Source of the DNA: an uncultured Ruminococcus sp.
GTDB lineage: Bacteria > Bacillota > Clostridia > Oscillospirales > Ruminococcaceae
Length of the DNA: 64,000 nucleotides
Direction of reading: 5' to 3'
Assembly: GCA_934474025.1 (NCBI GenBank)
Contig: CAKSMF010000003.1
Coordinates: 62,001-126,000, forward strand
Below, piece by piece: positions 50,009 through 59,696 of this stretch. Within the stretch, counting starts at the first letter, position 1, and each line of letters begins with the position of its first letter. A program made the translations under genes and the position numbers. The notes beneath the pieces were generated by a model. The model searched no databases. It worked only from the letters and a program-made list of their open reading frames with translations, and was not told the origin of the DNA.

Positions 50009-50449
50009 TTATTTTATGCCAGACGAACCAAAACCATTAGTACCTCTGCTTGTTTCGGAAAGGCTGTCGCTGACTTCAATTTCCGGAATAAGTATTCTTG
50101 TGGGAATAAGCTGTGCAATTCTCATTCCATGTTCAACAGTAAAAGGAATTTTGCTGTTATTTATAAGAGGAATAAACCATGCTCCACGATAATCACTGTC
50201 AACTACGCCAACACAGTTCGCAAGGGTAACGCCGAATTTTGTAGCAAGTCCTGAACGTGGATATATTAATAATGCAACATCATTTTCATCAGGTTCAGCA
50301 GTAAGTCCGGTAGGAATTAATTTTATTTCACCGGATTTTATAATTACAGGATTATCAAGACAGGCGGATATGTCAAGTCCTGCACTTCCGGAAGTGGCTC
50401 TTGACGGAATAATAGCTTTTTCGTCAATCTTTTTAAAAGTAATTTTCAT
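50009..50449 (-). CDS. dut: dUTP diphosphatase
   Basis: 146-aa trimeric dUTPase that hydrolyses dUTP to dUMP, keeping uracil out of DNA. Motifs are clear: SAGLDISA (motif 1), PRSGLA (motif 2), GVVDSDYRG (motif 3), RIAQLIP (motif 4) and RGTNGFGSSG (motif 5). 3 bp after the U32 gene's stop, in the same operon. Confidence 0.96.
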   Translation of the reverse strand: MKITFKKIDEKAIIPSRATSGSAGLDISACLDNPVIIKSGEIKLIPTGLTAEPDENDVALLIYPRSGLATKFGVTLANCVGVVDSDYRGAWFIPLINNSKIPFTVEHGMRIAQLIPTRILIPEIEVSDSLSETSRGTNGFGSSGIK

Positions 50450-50452
50450 ATT

Positions 50453-52477
50453 TTATATACCTCTGTAATAAAGACCTTTTGTAATGCTTCCAGTTGGCTT
50501 TTTTCCTTGAATGGTATCGATAGTTTGCTGAGAGTTTTCCTTATTCAGAATTACAACTCCAAATGATATATTGCTGAAACTGTTTGCCGGAATGTACAAG
50601 CAATCCGGATTAAGTATTTCGGTATAATCCGGAGTACATATTACTGGAAATTTTCTGTTTGTGCGGTCAATAATGTGCTTAGAACAGTTTTTACAGCCGG
50701 ATTCGTTTTTTATAGGGCAGTTTCTTGTAAGCATAAGCGGAATTTGTCCGTAAATCAACGCACCAAAAGGCAAATCAGTACATATGTTGTTAATTTGTTG
50801 TAATTTTGCTTCAGGCGAAAAAATAAAGTCCTCAAGACCAAGAGTTTTCATATATTCAGCACTGAAAGAATTAAATATATTCAGTGTAAAACTTCCGTGT
50901 AATCTGAATCCTGTTTTTTTACCGATTGCTATGCAGTCAGGAGTGTGACACAAAAGGCGACTGAATCCGTATTTGTCTTTGATTTCAGAAAGCTTTAAAA
51001 TAGTTTTTTCTTCATCTGCTATGAACCGTGGCGGAGAAATAATAATTTTTTCCTTGTATTTTGAGACTTCATTGAGAATAGTTTCTGATACACTCATTGA
51101 CGGAGAGAGTATTACATATTCGGAAATATTAATAGCTGTTCTTACCTGTTCTATAGTACGGCAAAGAGTTCTTATTTTAATTTTTTCAGAATGCTTGTCC
51201 GATTTACAGAATACTGGTTTATAATCTGTTATATTTTTTTTAGGTGTATTTTTAAAAATTATGCTTTCAGTAAGTTTCTGACACAATTCACGGCGTAATT
51301 CGTTTATTTTTCCGGCTGGAACTATTAAATTTTCTTCAATATCCGCTGTAACTTTTCCCATACTGAAAACAGTGTCACCAAGTTTTGAAAGCTGTTTTTT
51401 AAGGATTTCAATATCAGTAGGGCGATTTGTTGCTGTTTCAGGAATACTTCCTGTTGCTTTTACAGAAATATTATTACAGATTGCAGTTATTTCAACCGGA
51501 GTATTATTTTTTATTACGGCATGGAAGTCAACATTAAATATTTTAGGTTCATGTCTGTAAAATTCATGCACTTTCGGCAGAAGAGTCTGTGCAGAAACTA
51601 CATCTTCCTTTTCACGTACTCCGAACATATTTTCACGTTTTCCGGTGAAATAACCATCAGTAAATCCACTGCGTGAGAATATTCCCTTTAAAAAGTCCAT
51701 ATCCGGAGTCTGACCGTCAAGAGCTTTTTTTAGTTCATGTACTGCCGAGGCAACATATTCCGGACGTTTCATTCTGCCTTCTATTTTAAGGGAATCTATT
51801 CCGGAAAGTTCTTTTGCTCTCGGAATCAATGACAAATCTTTCAGAGATAATGCAGAAAAATTTTTATTGCCGGCTGACGAAAACGGAAGTCTGCAAGCCT
51901 GACCGCAACAGCCACGATTTGCCGACCTTGAACCCATTATAGCTGACATATAACATTGTCCTGATACTGACATACACAATGCACCATGTACAAATATTTC
52001 TGTTTCGATTCCCGTCTGCTGAATTTTTTCAATAACGTTTCTGTCAATTTCACGAGCAGGAACAACTCTTTCCCAGCCGAGATTTTTTAAAAATTCAGCC
52101 CCCGTTGCCGTATGTACTGACATTTGTGTTGATGCATGAAGAACAGCATTAGGAACACATTTTCTGATAAGTTCGGCACAACCCCAGTCCTGAACAATAT
52201 AGGCATCAAATCCGGCTTGTGCAGAAAATTTTATGTATTCGCAGAAATCCTGTGTTTCCTCATCGGAAATAATTGTATTTACAGCAAGATATATTTTAGC
52301 ACCGTATCTGTGACATTCACGAACAGCAGTTATAAGTTCGCTGTTATCAAAATTTTCAGCATTATTTCTTGCCGAAAAGCGTTTGCCACCTATATATACA
52401 GCATTTGCACCTGACCGCAAGGCAGTACAGAGAGTTTCCATACTGCCGGCAGGAGCAAGAATTTCTGTGTTTTTCAT
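50453..52477 (-). CDS. Peptidase U32 family protein
   Basis: 674-aa protein. The N-terminal half is the U32 catalytic-type domain (ILAPAGSMETLCTALRSGANAVYIGGKRFSARNN at 52465-52364, then NRGCCGQACRLPF with clustered Cys for an Fe-S cluster, and LKDLSLIPRAKEL). The C-terminal half includes CPIKNESGCKNC near residue 595. U32 members such as RlhA and TrhP hydroxylate rRNA or tRNA uridine/cytidine, and older annotations as collagenase are doubtful. The RNA target here is unknown. It overlaps zapA by 4 bp. Confidence 0.88.
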   Translation of the reverse strand: MKNTEILAPAGSMETLCTALRSGANAVYIGGKRFSARNNAENFDNSELITAVRECHRYGAKIYLAVNTIISDEETQDFCEYIKFSAQAGFDAYIVQDWGCAELIRKCVPNAVLHASTQMSVHTATGAEFLKNLGWERVVPAREIDRNVIEKIQQTGIETEIFVHGALCMSVSGQCYMSAIMGSRSANRGCCGQACRLPFSSAGNKNFSALSLKDLSLIPRAKELSGIDSLKIEGRMKRPEYVASAVHELKKALDGQTPDMDFLKGIFSRSGFTDGYFTGKRENMFGVREKEDVVSAQTLLPKVHEFYRHEPKIFNVDFHAVIKNNTPVEITAICNNISVKATGSIPETATNRPTDIEILKKQLSKLGDTVFSMGKVTADIEENLIVPAGKINELRRELCQKLTESIIFKNTPKKNITDYKPVFCKSDKHSEKIKIRTLCRTIEQVRTAINISEYVILSPSMSVSETILNEVSKYKEKIIISPPRFIADEEKTILKLSEIKDKYGFSRLLCHTPDCIAIGKKTGFRLHGSFTLNIFNSFSAEYMKTLGLEDFIFSPEAKLQQINNICTDLPFGALIYGQIPLMLTRNCPIKNESGCKNCSKHIIDRTNRKFPVICTPDYTEILNPDCLYIPANSFSNISFGVVILNKENSQQTIDTIQGKKPTGSITKGLYYRGI

Positions 52478-52842
52478 CCTATGCTTTCTCCGAGTTGTTT
52501 TAATTTAACCATGCTTTCAAGCTGTGTGATTTTTGATTTAAGTACTTCAATTTCTTTAAGTGCAGAATCAAGTTCAATTCTTGATTTTCCGGCTTCATCA
52601 ACGTATTCTTTTGTCTGATTTCTGATATTGTCAAGGTGCTGATTTGCTTTATTGAGGTCGTCAACAAGAGTTAAAGCAACCATTATTGCAGCGTCATACG
52701 GAGATGAACCGCTTTTTGAATTGAGAACACCATTGATTTTGGCTTCTAATGCCCTTGCAAGTGCAAAGACATAGTTAGGGGATTCGGAGGTTTTGAGTTT
52801 GTACTCCTTACCACATATAATTACTTTTACATCATTGAGCAT
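52474..52842 (-). CDS. zapA: Cell division protein ZapA
   Basis: 122-aa FtsZ-associated protein. The N-terminal globular head (KVIICGKEYKLKTSESPNYV) and the central helix (VFALARALEAKIN, then AAIMVALTLVDDLNKAN) are typical. It ends with a coiled coil (about 75-118). It overlaps the U32 gene by 4 bp, a conserved pairing in Clostridia. Confidence 0.88.
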   Translation of the reverse strand: MLNDVKVIICGKEYKLKTSESPNYVFALARALEAKINGVLNSKSGSSPYDAAIMVALTLVDDLNKANQHLDNIRNQTKEYVDEAGKSRIELDSALKEIEVLKSKITQLESMVKLKQLGESIG

Positions 52843-52900
52843 TTACTAAACTTTCCTTTCTGTTATTTATTTTAGATTATAAAACATTTTTGTTGTACAA

Positions 52901-53485
52901 TTATTTATAGTAACGTTTTAAACCGATAACCCGACCGAGTATTTCTACTTCTTTTAGGATAATAGGTTGCATTGAGTCATTTTCCGGTTGTAAACGGTAT
53001 TCATTTTTTTCTTTGTAAAAGCGTTTTACAGTAGCCTCTTCATGATTTATGAGGGCAACAACTATATCACCGTCTTCAGCATATGGAGTTTTATGAACAA
53101 TAACTATATCACCATCAAAAATTCCGGCATTAATCATGCTGTCACCACGTATTTTCAATGCAAAAAGTTCATTCGGATTGATTTCCGGAGCTTCAAAGCC
53201 AACATATCCCGTAATATCTTCAATTGCAGTAATTGGTAAACCTGCTGTAACTGTTCCTATAACCGGAACAGAAGTTATAGGGCTGTTTGGAAGTTTAAGA
53301 GAACGGTTTATATTTCCGGATTTTTCAATAAGACCTTTGTTTACGAGGTTTCCTATATAACGATGAGCGGTTGAAGTTGATTTAAAACCCATAGCGTCCA
53401 TGATTTCACGAACGGACGGAGAAACACCATTACTTAAACGGCTTTTTATATAGTCAAAAACCGCTATTTCTTTGTCTTTTGACAT
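52901..53485 (-). CDS. lexA: LexA repressor
   Basis: 194-aa SOS repressor. The N-terminal winged helix (about 1-68) has SPSVREIMDAMGFKSTSTAHRYI. The Ala-Gly self-cleavage site sits in GTVTAGLP. The catalytic Ser lies in GDSMINAG and the Lys in EEATVKRFY. ATG 53485 is preferred over ATG 53491, because GAGGAGG is 7 nt before it and touches the first ATG. It follows murC by 2 bp, so it is probably co-transcribed with murC rather than having its own SOS-controlled promoter; I saw no clear SOS box next to it. Confidence 0.93.
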   Translation of the reverse strand: MSKDKEIAVFDYIKSRLSNGVSPSVREIMDAMGFKSTSTAHRYIGNLVNKGLIEKSGNINRSLKLPNSPITSVPVIGTVTAGLPITAIEDITGYVGFEAPEINPNELFALKIRGDSMINAGIFDGDIVIVHKTPYAEDGDIVVALINHEEATVKRFYKEKNEYRLQPENDSMQPIILKEVEILGRVIGLKRYYK

Positions 53486-53487
53486 GG

Positions 53488-54900
53488 TCATTCCTCCTCT
53501 TTTAATTTTGCAAGTATCATTTTAGCGATTTTATAAGCATCTCCGCAACCAAGAGTTATTACAAGGTCGCCAGATTGAGCGTTTTCGCATATATAGTCAC
53601 AAATTTGACCAAAATTAAAATATTTTCTTTCATCTGTCCATTCTGCATTTTCGTCCTGTGGAAACCATATGCAGTTTGGAATTTTTTCAGCAAGGTGTCT
53701 TGTGAATATTCCGAAAGTATTTTTTTCACGACTTCCGAAAATGTCAGTTAAAACAACCTTATCCGGGATTTGAAGAACTCTTGCGAAATCATCAAGCAGA
53801 ATTTTAGTTCTTGAAAAAGTGAACGGTTGAAAAACAGCCCATACTTTATTGAATCCCATTCCCATAGCAGAAGTAAGAGTTGCTTCAAGTTCTGTAGGGT
53901 GATGTGCGTAATCATCAACAACAGTTATACCTTTTTCATAACCGAGTTTTTCAAAACGTCTTTTTGCTCCTCTGAAATCTGCTAAACCTTTTTTACAGTC
54001 CTGCGGAGATATGCCGAGTTGATTTGCAACGGCTATAGAAGCTAAAGCATTAAGAATATTGTGTTTTCCGGCAACATGGAGTTCTATTGTAACAACATAT
54101 TCATGATTGTGGTATACATCAAACAGTGTTTCAAGACCGGATATTTTCTTTATATCGGCATACCAGTTGTTTTTATCGGAAAGTCCAAAAGTGATTATTT
54201 TTTTGTCAAGACCTTCAACGGCAGTCAAGGTATTTTTATCGTCGCCGTTAATAATCAGACATTTTGAAGTTTTTTCAGCAAATTTTCTGAAAGACTTTAT
54301 AACATTTTCGATAGTACCAAAATAGTCAAGGTGGTCAGCATCAATATTAAGGATAACTGAAATATCCGGAGCGAGTTTAAGGAAATGGTCTTCAAATTCG
54401 CATGACTCACAAACAAGAATATCACTTTTTCCTGCAATACCGCTTCCTCCGATGCATGGAAGTTTTCCGCCGATATACGCTGAAAGGTCAATTCCGGCTG
54501 TATAAAGTATCTGGGTAATCATTGATGTAGCAGTAGTTTTTCCGTGAGTACCGGAAACACATACAGCATTATTATACCAGTTTGTAACAATACCGAGAAG
54601 TTCAGCTCTTTCAAGAACCGGTACTCCACTTTGTCTTGCTGCCATAAGTTCGGGATTGTCTTCCATGATTGCAGCCGTATGAACAATAAGGTCAGCTCCT
54701 TTGATATTTTCAGCACGTTGACCGATAAATACTTCAATTCCCATTTTTCTTACAGCTTCAAGGGTTTCTGTTTCGTTGTTGTCTGAACCTGTCAGAAAAT
54801 ATCCCTGAGAATGCAGTATCTGGGCAAGTGGGTACATTCCGGAACCGCCTATGCCAATAAAATGAATGTGTTTTTTGTTTTTAAGAATATTAATATCCAC
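53488..54900 (-). CDS. murC: UDP-N-acetylmuramate-L-alanine ligase
   Basis: 470-aa ATP-dependent ligase adding L-Ala to UDP-MurNAc in peptidoglycan synthesis. The N-terminal Rossmann motif HFIGIGGSGMYPLAQIL is near residue 14. The ATP P-loop SGTHGKTTATSMI is near 117. The DDYAHHPTELEATL signature follows near 316. Length is typical. It opens the murC-lexA-zapA-U32-dut-DUF4321 minus-strand run. Confidence 0.96.
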   Translation of the reverse strand: MDINILKNKKHIHFIGIGGSGMYPLAQILHSQGYFLTGSDNNETETLEAVRKMGIEVFIGQRAENIKGADLIVHTAAIMEDNPELMAARQSGVPVLERAELLGIVTNWYNNAVCVSGTHGKTTATSMITQILYTAGIDLSAYIGGKLPCIGGSGIAGKSDILVCESCEFEDHFLKLAPDISVILNIDADHLDYFGTIENVIKSFRKFAEKTSKCLIINGDDKNTLTAVEGLDKKIITFGLSDKNNWYADIKKISGLETLFDVYHNHEYVVTIELHVAGKHNILNALASIAVANQLGISPQDCKKGLADFRGAKRRFEKLGYEKGITVVDDYAHHPTELEATLTSAMGMGFNKVWAVFQPFTFSRTKILLDDFARVLQIPDKVVLTDIFGSREKNTFGIFTRHLAEKIPNCIWFPQDENAEWTDERKYFNFGQICDYICENAQSGDLVITLGCGDAYKIAKMILAKLKEEE

Positions 54901-54945
54901 AATTTATCACCTTTCATAATTTTTTTGTTTAAATATAAAAATCTC

Positions 54946-54974
54946 TTGATTTTTGAGAGATTATACGCTATAAT
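54946..54974 (+). promoter_or_regulatory. Sigma-A promoter of spoVG
   Basis: TTGATT (54946-54951), 17-bp spacer, TATAAT (54969-54974), 60 bp before the start codon. Confidence 0.7.
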
Positions 54975-55033
54975 AACGATAGAGGAGTTTTCTTCTCTGC
55001 TAATTTATTCAAACATAAGGAGGTCTTTGAAAA

Positions 55034-55342
55034 ATGGAAATTACAGATGTAAAAATTAGAAAAATTATGTCTGAAGGCAGACTCAGAGCATTAGTCTCTG
55101 TAACTATTGATGATATGTTTGCAATACACGATATAAAGGTTGTTCAGGGTGATGAGCGTCTTTTCGTGGCAATGCCCAGCAGAAAGGACGAAAATGGAAT
55201 ATTCCGTGATATTGTACACCCTATTTCAGCTTCGTCAAGAAAAGTTTTCGAGGACACTATACTCGATGCCTATAACAAACAGATTGTAATGCTCGAAGCG
55301 GAAAAGGAAGCCACTTCAAAATCTGATACAACAGAGGAGTAA
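55034..55342 (+). CDS. spoVG: SpoVG family RNA/DNA-binding regulator
   Basis: 102-aa protein. EITDVKIRKI, SVTIDDMFAIHDIKVVQG and FVAMPSRKDENGIFRDIVHPI are diagnostic of SpoVG. It binds nucleic acids and acts in sporulation and, in non-spore-formers, in capsule and virulence control. AAGGAGG lies before the ATG. Alone between promoter and terminator, monocistronic. Confidence 0.96.
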   Translation: MEITDVKIRKIMSEGRLRALVSVTIDDMFAIHDIKVVQGDERLFVAMPSRKDENGIFRDIVHPISASSRKVFEDTILDAYNKQIVMLEAEKEATSKSDTTEE

Positions 55343-55349
55343 TTTCCAT

Positions 55350-55380
55350 AAAAAAGCCTGCTATATAGTGGGCTTTTTTT
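55350..55380. terminator. Bidirectional terminator between spoVG and the Nudix gene
   Basis: Stem AAAAAAGCC...GGCTTTTTT extended through TGCTA/TAGTG, with T-runs on both strands. It overlaps the Nudix stop codon. Confidence 0.8.
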
Positions 55381-55915
55381 ATATTCCAAGGATTCTTGCC
55401 GTTTTAAGTATGGCAATCTGAGTTTTGGCATCTTTTATTTTTCCGTCCATTACAAGCTGAACAGCGTCAGCAAGAGGAATTTTTTCGACATCAAGAAATT
55501 CATCTTCATCAAGATTCTGTTTTTCGTAATGCAGACCTTTAGCAAGATAAACTCTTATTATTTCAGTATTATATGCCGGAGTTGGATAAATTTCCCCCAG
55601 TGGAATGTATTCTGTACAAGTACAGCCAGTTTCTTCAAGGAGTTCACGTTTTCCGCAGTCATAAGGATTCTCGCCTTTTTCGAGTTTTCCGGCAGGGATT
55701 TCTTCTGTTACTTCCCTGAACGGATAACGGAACTGTTTAACCATGAAAATTTCATTGTTTTCAGTAACCGGAATTACACAGACACCTCCTGAATGAACAA
55801 GTACATCACGGGTGGCTGTTTCATTGTTTTCAAGCTTGGCAGTATCGTGCAGAATTGTGAAAATTTTTCCCTCATATACGGTGTTGCTTGTAAGAGTTTC
55901 TTCCTGTAAATGCAT
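55379..55915 (-). CDS. Nudix hydrolase (ADP-ribose pyrophosphatase-like)
   Basis: 178-aa enzyme. The Nudix box spans 55700-55634 (GKLEKGENPYDCGKREL then LEETGC), with the GX5EX7REUXEEXGU form. The upstream VFMVKQFRYPFREVTEEIPAG segment is typical of ADP-ribose pyrophosphatases (NudF). It recycles ADP-ribose. It follows yfhO by 5 bp on the same strand, so both are likely co-transcribed. Confidence 0.92.
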   Translation of the reverse strand: MHLQEETLTSNTVYEGKIFTILHDTAKLENNETATRDVLVHSGGVCVIPVTENNEIFMVKQFRYPFREVTEEIPAGKLEKGENPYDCGKRELLEETGCTCTEYIPLGEIYPTPAYNTEIIRVYLAKGLHYEKQNLDEDEFLDVEKIPLADAVQLVMDGKIKDAKTQIAILKTARILGI

Positions 55916-55920
55916 AAATT

Positions 55921-58359
55921 TCAGACCTCCTTATTTTTTCGTATAAGTTGATTGCAGTAATCGTCATGAGCGGTTATTCTGTGGCAAGAATTGTAATCAT
56001 AGTAATGTGTTAAATTATAATTATCGTCTTTATTTTTTTTGCGACAGATAATCATGTATATTGCAAGTATTACGATTCCTGAAATACTTATAATCATACC
56101 AACAGTAAGTGCAGGCGTTCTGTAGCGGAAAACTATTGTATTATCGCCTTTTTCAGCTTTAACAGCCATAAATCCATACGAAACTTTTTCAACATCTACC
56201 GGTTTTCCGTTAACCTCGGCAGACCAGCCGGAATTATAAGGCACACTGAAAAATACCAGACTGTCATTGTCAAGAGTTATTTCAGATTCAAAACCCTTTG
56301 AGTCATAACAGAATGATGTTGACGCATTGTTCTGACGTATTTTACATAAATTCCTGTAATCATTCTTGTTAAGTGATGATATTTCGGATAATTCAGTTTT
56401 ATTAATTATATCTGAATATTTTTCAGCTTGTTTGTTGTTCAGTACAAGCGAGTGAATAAGAGTTTTTTCACGCATTGAATCGCCTTTATTTTCGAGGTCA
56501 TCTTCGGTTACATAGCTATCAAAAGCCATTCCCATAGGAATATAAAGTTTATTTTCATATATTTTAAAATATTCATTTTCACTGATAAGTTCAAATCCCG
56601 GAAGTTCTTCAGATATGTTAGTTTCTTCTGATGATTTTTTAGTTTCGTAATAATATTTTACAGAAAATAGTCCTCTTAATGTATAGTGAGAAGTATCCGG
56701 ACGTGAAGCAACATCTCTTGTTACGCCTACTTCTGGATAAAAATTCATTATAGAACTGTCAACAACACTCTGAAATGCTCTCATTGACGGAAGTCCCCAT
56801 AACATAGGGTAATTGTCATAATTTTCAGAAATATCAACTCTGAAAAAATTATCTTCTGAAACGCTTTCATAAATGCTGTCTTTTCCTTTTATAGCTGAAT
56901 TAATGTATTCTTTGGCTGAATCTTGTGAAACAGCTCCGTATAGTACAGCAGTAATTACGCATATAACTGACGCTCCGGCGGTACACCATACGGAAAGCCG
57001 TTTGTATGAAAGACCTTTCTTTTTTCTGTAGAAAATATAAAATGTTATAATCAGAAATACACCGGCGATACCAAGAGACAGTAAAAAGTATAATATATCC
57101 CTCGGCATAGTGAAAAATGATAATTTATCGTCTTTTTTTTCTGGAATGCACGATATAAGACCATATGAAACAAGCATTACAGCAGATATTTTAATTCCAA
57201 AAGATGTATCAGCGTCTTTATCATCAAGTGTCTGGGCAGTCATCATAGCAAATATGAGTATCGGCATATAATACCATCTTGCATAATAAGAAGCGTTGAA
57301 TGTATAAAACAAACTGTTAAGTATTGGTATAAATGCACACACTATACATAAAAGTGAAAGTTTTACTGCCCAGTGTTGTTTATGGGAACGCATAAATGTT
57401 ATAACTCCGACCATAGAGAATAATGGAAGGTATCCGCCTATTGATGACCATTTGGCGTGGTCTGAATTGAAAAGGTTAGGTCTTGCCGGAACATCTACCG
57501 GCATAAAGAACGACTGAATAATTCTTGCTATTCGTGTTTTGTCGCTGTAAAGAACCATTGACTGACCGTAAAGACGTTCATTTACACGATAGTTTCCCAG
57601 AATAGCAACGGCTGTCGGTAAAAGTATTACACAAGCTATCATAGTTCCGGCAACTGCTTCCAAAAGTAAAAGCCAGAATTTTTTCCATGATGTATGGAAA
57701 TCCTGACATTTCATTCTGAAAAGATAGTACATTATAAGAAATACTGCCTGTCCAGTAAAGAAATAGTAGTTTACAAATGCCATGAGTGCTACGGTCAACG
57801 CAAAATAACCTCTGCGGTTTTTGTTGATGTTTTCTTCCATAGCTATGAGCATTAACGGGAAAAGTGCTGTAACGTCCTGAAAATGATTGAAAAAGATATT
57901 ATATACCTGAAATCCCGAAAATGCATATAACATTGCACCAACAAGGGAAGTACTTTTGCTTTGCACAAACCGCCTTATATATATGTATGCCGTAAGACTT
58001 GCCATTCCGTGTTTCAGTGCGAGCAGGAATGGTATTGACAGAGTGACAAACGAACGTGGTAAAATAGTTGACAGCCAGAAAAACGGACTTCCTATCAGAT
58101 AGAATGAATACGAAGTCATAAGGTCTGAACCTAAATCTGTAAACCAGTTCCACCCGAACTGACCATTACGGACAGCATCATTGGCTAAATTATAGAATGG
58201 TATTTGCTGAGCGTTGAAATCTCCGTAATATATAAAGTATCCGCCATCTGCAATCATTATAGGGATAATAGATATCAAAAGGCAGAAAAATCCCATAAGA
58301 AATGCCATTAAATATTTTTCATTTGTGTGTTGATAAAGGGGTTCTTTTTTTCTTGACAT
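55921..58359 (-). CDS. YfhO-family membrane protein
   Basis: 812-aa integral membrane protein with about 12-13 spans. The N-terminal region (GGYFIYYGDFNAQQIPFYN and SYSFYLIGSPFFWLS) has the acidic first loop expected of a GT-C-like lipid-dependent glycosyltransferase. A large extracytoplasmic domain (about 490-770) is followed by a last span and an His/Tyr-rich cytoplasmic tail. In Bacillus, YfhO glycosylates lipoteichoic acid. Substrate here is inferred only from the family. The ATG has GGAGGC upstream. Confidence 0.88.
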   Translation of the reverse strand: MSRKKEPLYQHTNEKYLMAFLMGFFCLLISIIPIMIADGGYFIYYGDFNAQQIPFYNLANDAVRNGQFGWNWFTDLGSDLMTSYSFYLIGSPFFWLSTILPRSFVTLSIPFLLALKHGMASLTAYIYIRRFVQSKSTSLVGAMLYAFSGFQVYNIFFNHFQDVTALFPLMLIAMEENINKNRRGYFALTVALMAFVNYYFFTGQAVFLIMYYLFRMKCQDFHTSWKKFWLLLLEAVAGTMIACVILLPTAVAILGNYRVNERLYGQSMVLYSDKTRIARIIQSFFMPVDVPARPNLFNSDHAKWSSIGGYLPLFSMVGVITFMRSHKQHWAVKLSLLCIVCAFIPILNSLFYTFNASYYARWYYMPILIFAMMTAQTLDDKDADTSFGIKISAVMLVSYGLISCIPEKKDDKLSFFTMPRDILYFLLSLGIAGVFLIITFYIFYRKKKGLSYKRLSVWCTAGASVICVITAVLYGAVSQDSAKEYINSAIKGKDSIYESVSEDNFFRVDISENYDNYPMLWGLPSMRAFQSVVDSSIMNFYPEVGVTRDVASRPDTSHYTLRGLFSVKYYYETKKSSEETNISEELPGFELISENEYFKIYENKLYIPMGMAFDSYVTEDDLENKGDSMREKTLIHSLVLNNKQAEKYSDIINKTELSEISSLNKNDYRNLCKIRQNNASTSFCYDSKGFESEITLDNDSLVFFSVPYNSGWSAEVNGKPVDVEKVSYGFMAVKAEKGDNTIVFRYRTPALTVGMIISISGIVILAIYMIICRKKNKDDNYNLTHYYDYNSCHRITAHDDYCNQLIRKNKEV

Positions 58360-58506
58360 TTTAAAATAGCCTCCGATGTTGGAAATATAACTTTACTCAA
58401 TTATAACATATTTGCTGTAAAAATAAAAGACCTTTTTCAAAAAAATAATACACAATAAATAAATTTAAGAAAATGTAAAAATAATGTGGCAATCGGTTGA
58501 AATATG

Positions 58507-58515
58507 TGATATAAT
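58507..58515 (+). promoter_or_regulatory. Extended -10 promoter of the cysteine desulfurase gene
   Basis: TGATATAAT gives an extended -10 (58507-58515); the -35 (TGGCAA near 58487) is poor. The start point near 58522 would exclude ATG codons further upstream. Confidence 0.5.
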
Positions 58516-58558
58516 AATTATTATGCTTAAAAAAATCAGAAGAAAGGTATGTGTAATA

Positions 58559-59683
58559 TTGATTTATCTTGATAATGCTGCAACTACCAAACCATGTGAA
58601 GAGTCAGTACGGGCAGTTATGGAAACTATAACCGAAAACTTTGGTAATCCGTCATCGCTTCATAGAGTTGGCTTGAATGCACAGTTGATAGTTGATAAGG
58701 CAAGGAAAATAATAGCATCTTCAATAGGTGCAGACAGTGGGGAAATATATTTCACTTCGGGAGCAACGGAAAGTAATAATCTTGCTTTGCGTGGAACTAT
58801 CGGGGCATACGGAAAAAGAAGAAATAAAATAGTTGTTTCAGCAGTCGAACACGCTTCAATTGATACAACTGTTTCAGAACTCGAAAAACAGGGATTTGAA
58901 GTTGTTAAAGTAAGTCCACGTGAAGACGGACAGTTTTATGCAGAGGATTTTATAAATTCATGTGATGAAAAAACCTGCATTATAAGCATGATGCTTGTAA
59001 ACAATGAAACAGGTCATATACTTCCGGTAGGACAAACTTTCAAGGCTGTAAAAAAACGTTTTCCAGAAACAATAACTCATTGTGACTGCGTACAAGGTTA
59101 TATGAAACTTCCCGTACGTGTCAATGCCTTAAATGCGGATATTATTTCCCTTAGCGGACACAAGATTCATGCTGTAAAGGGAATAGGTGCTATATATATT
59201 AAAAAAGGTATACGTGTTGTACCGCAAATGACAGGTGGTCATCAGGAAAAAGGAATACGTTCGGGGACTGAAAGTGTTCCGTTGATTGCGTCATTCGGAA
59301 CAGCTGTTGAAAAATATGCTCTTACTATTTCAGAACGCTATGAAAAAGTTTCTGTATTGAAAAAGTATTTACTTGAAAAGCTTTCTGAAATTGACGGAAT
59401 AACAGTTAATTCACCTGAAAATGCGTCTCCATACATTGTGAATATATCTGCCGGAAGACGTTCAGAAATAATGTTGCATTTTATGGAACAAAATGAAATA
59501 TACATATCAAGCGGTTCAGCTTGTTCAAAAGGACAGCAGAGCGGTGTATTAGAACAATTCGGAGTAAACAGAAAAAATGCTGACAGTGCATTGAGAATAA
59601 GTATGACTTCCGAAACAACAACGGAAGAACTTGATACATTTGTTAATGCTCTTTGTGAAGGTATTCAAAAAATAAGAAACTGA
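58559..59683 (+). CDS. Cysteine desulfurase (NifS/IscS-like)
   Basis: 374-aa PLP enzyme releasing sulfur from cysteine. YLDNAATTKP opens the protein. VEHASID and the PLP-Lys motif SLSGHKIHAVKGIGA near residue 195 are present. The persulfide Cys lies in SSGSACSKGQQSG near 323. I chose TTG 58559 because it gives the family's usual start and AAAGG is 11 nt upstream; ATG 58523 sits at the predicted transcript start. It is 13 bp before thiI, so it likely supplies sulfur for thiolation of tRNA. Confidence 0.93.
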   Translation: MIYLDNAATTKPCEESVRAVMETITENFGNPSSLHRVGLNAQLIVDKARKIIASSIGADSGEIYFTSGATESNNLALRGTIGAYGKRRNKIVVSAVEHASIDTTVSELEKQGFEVVKVSPREDGQFYAEDFINSCDEKTCIISMMLVNNETGHILPVGQTFKAVKKRFPETITHCDCVQGYMKLPVRVNALNADIISLSGHKIHAVKGIGAIYIKKGIRVVPQMTGGHQEKGIRSGTESVPLIASFGTAVEKYALTISERYEKVSVLKKYLLEKLSEIDGITVNSPENASPYIVNISAGRRSEIMLHFMEQNEIYISSGSACSKGQQSGVLEQFGVNRKNADSALRISMTSETTTEELDTFVNALCEGIQKIRN

Positions 59684-59696
59684 AAGGATTTTTATT

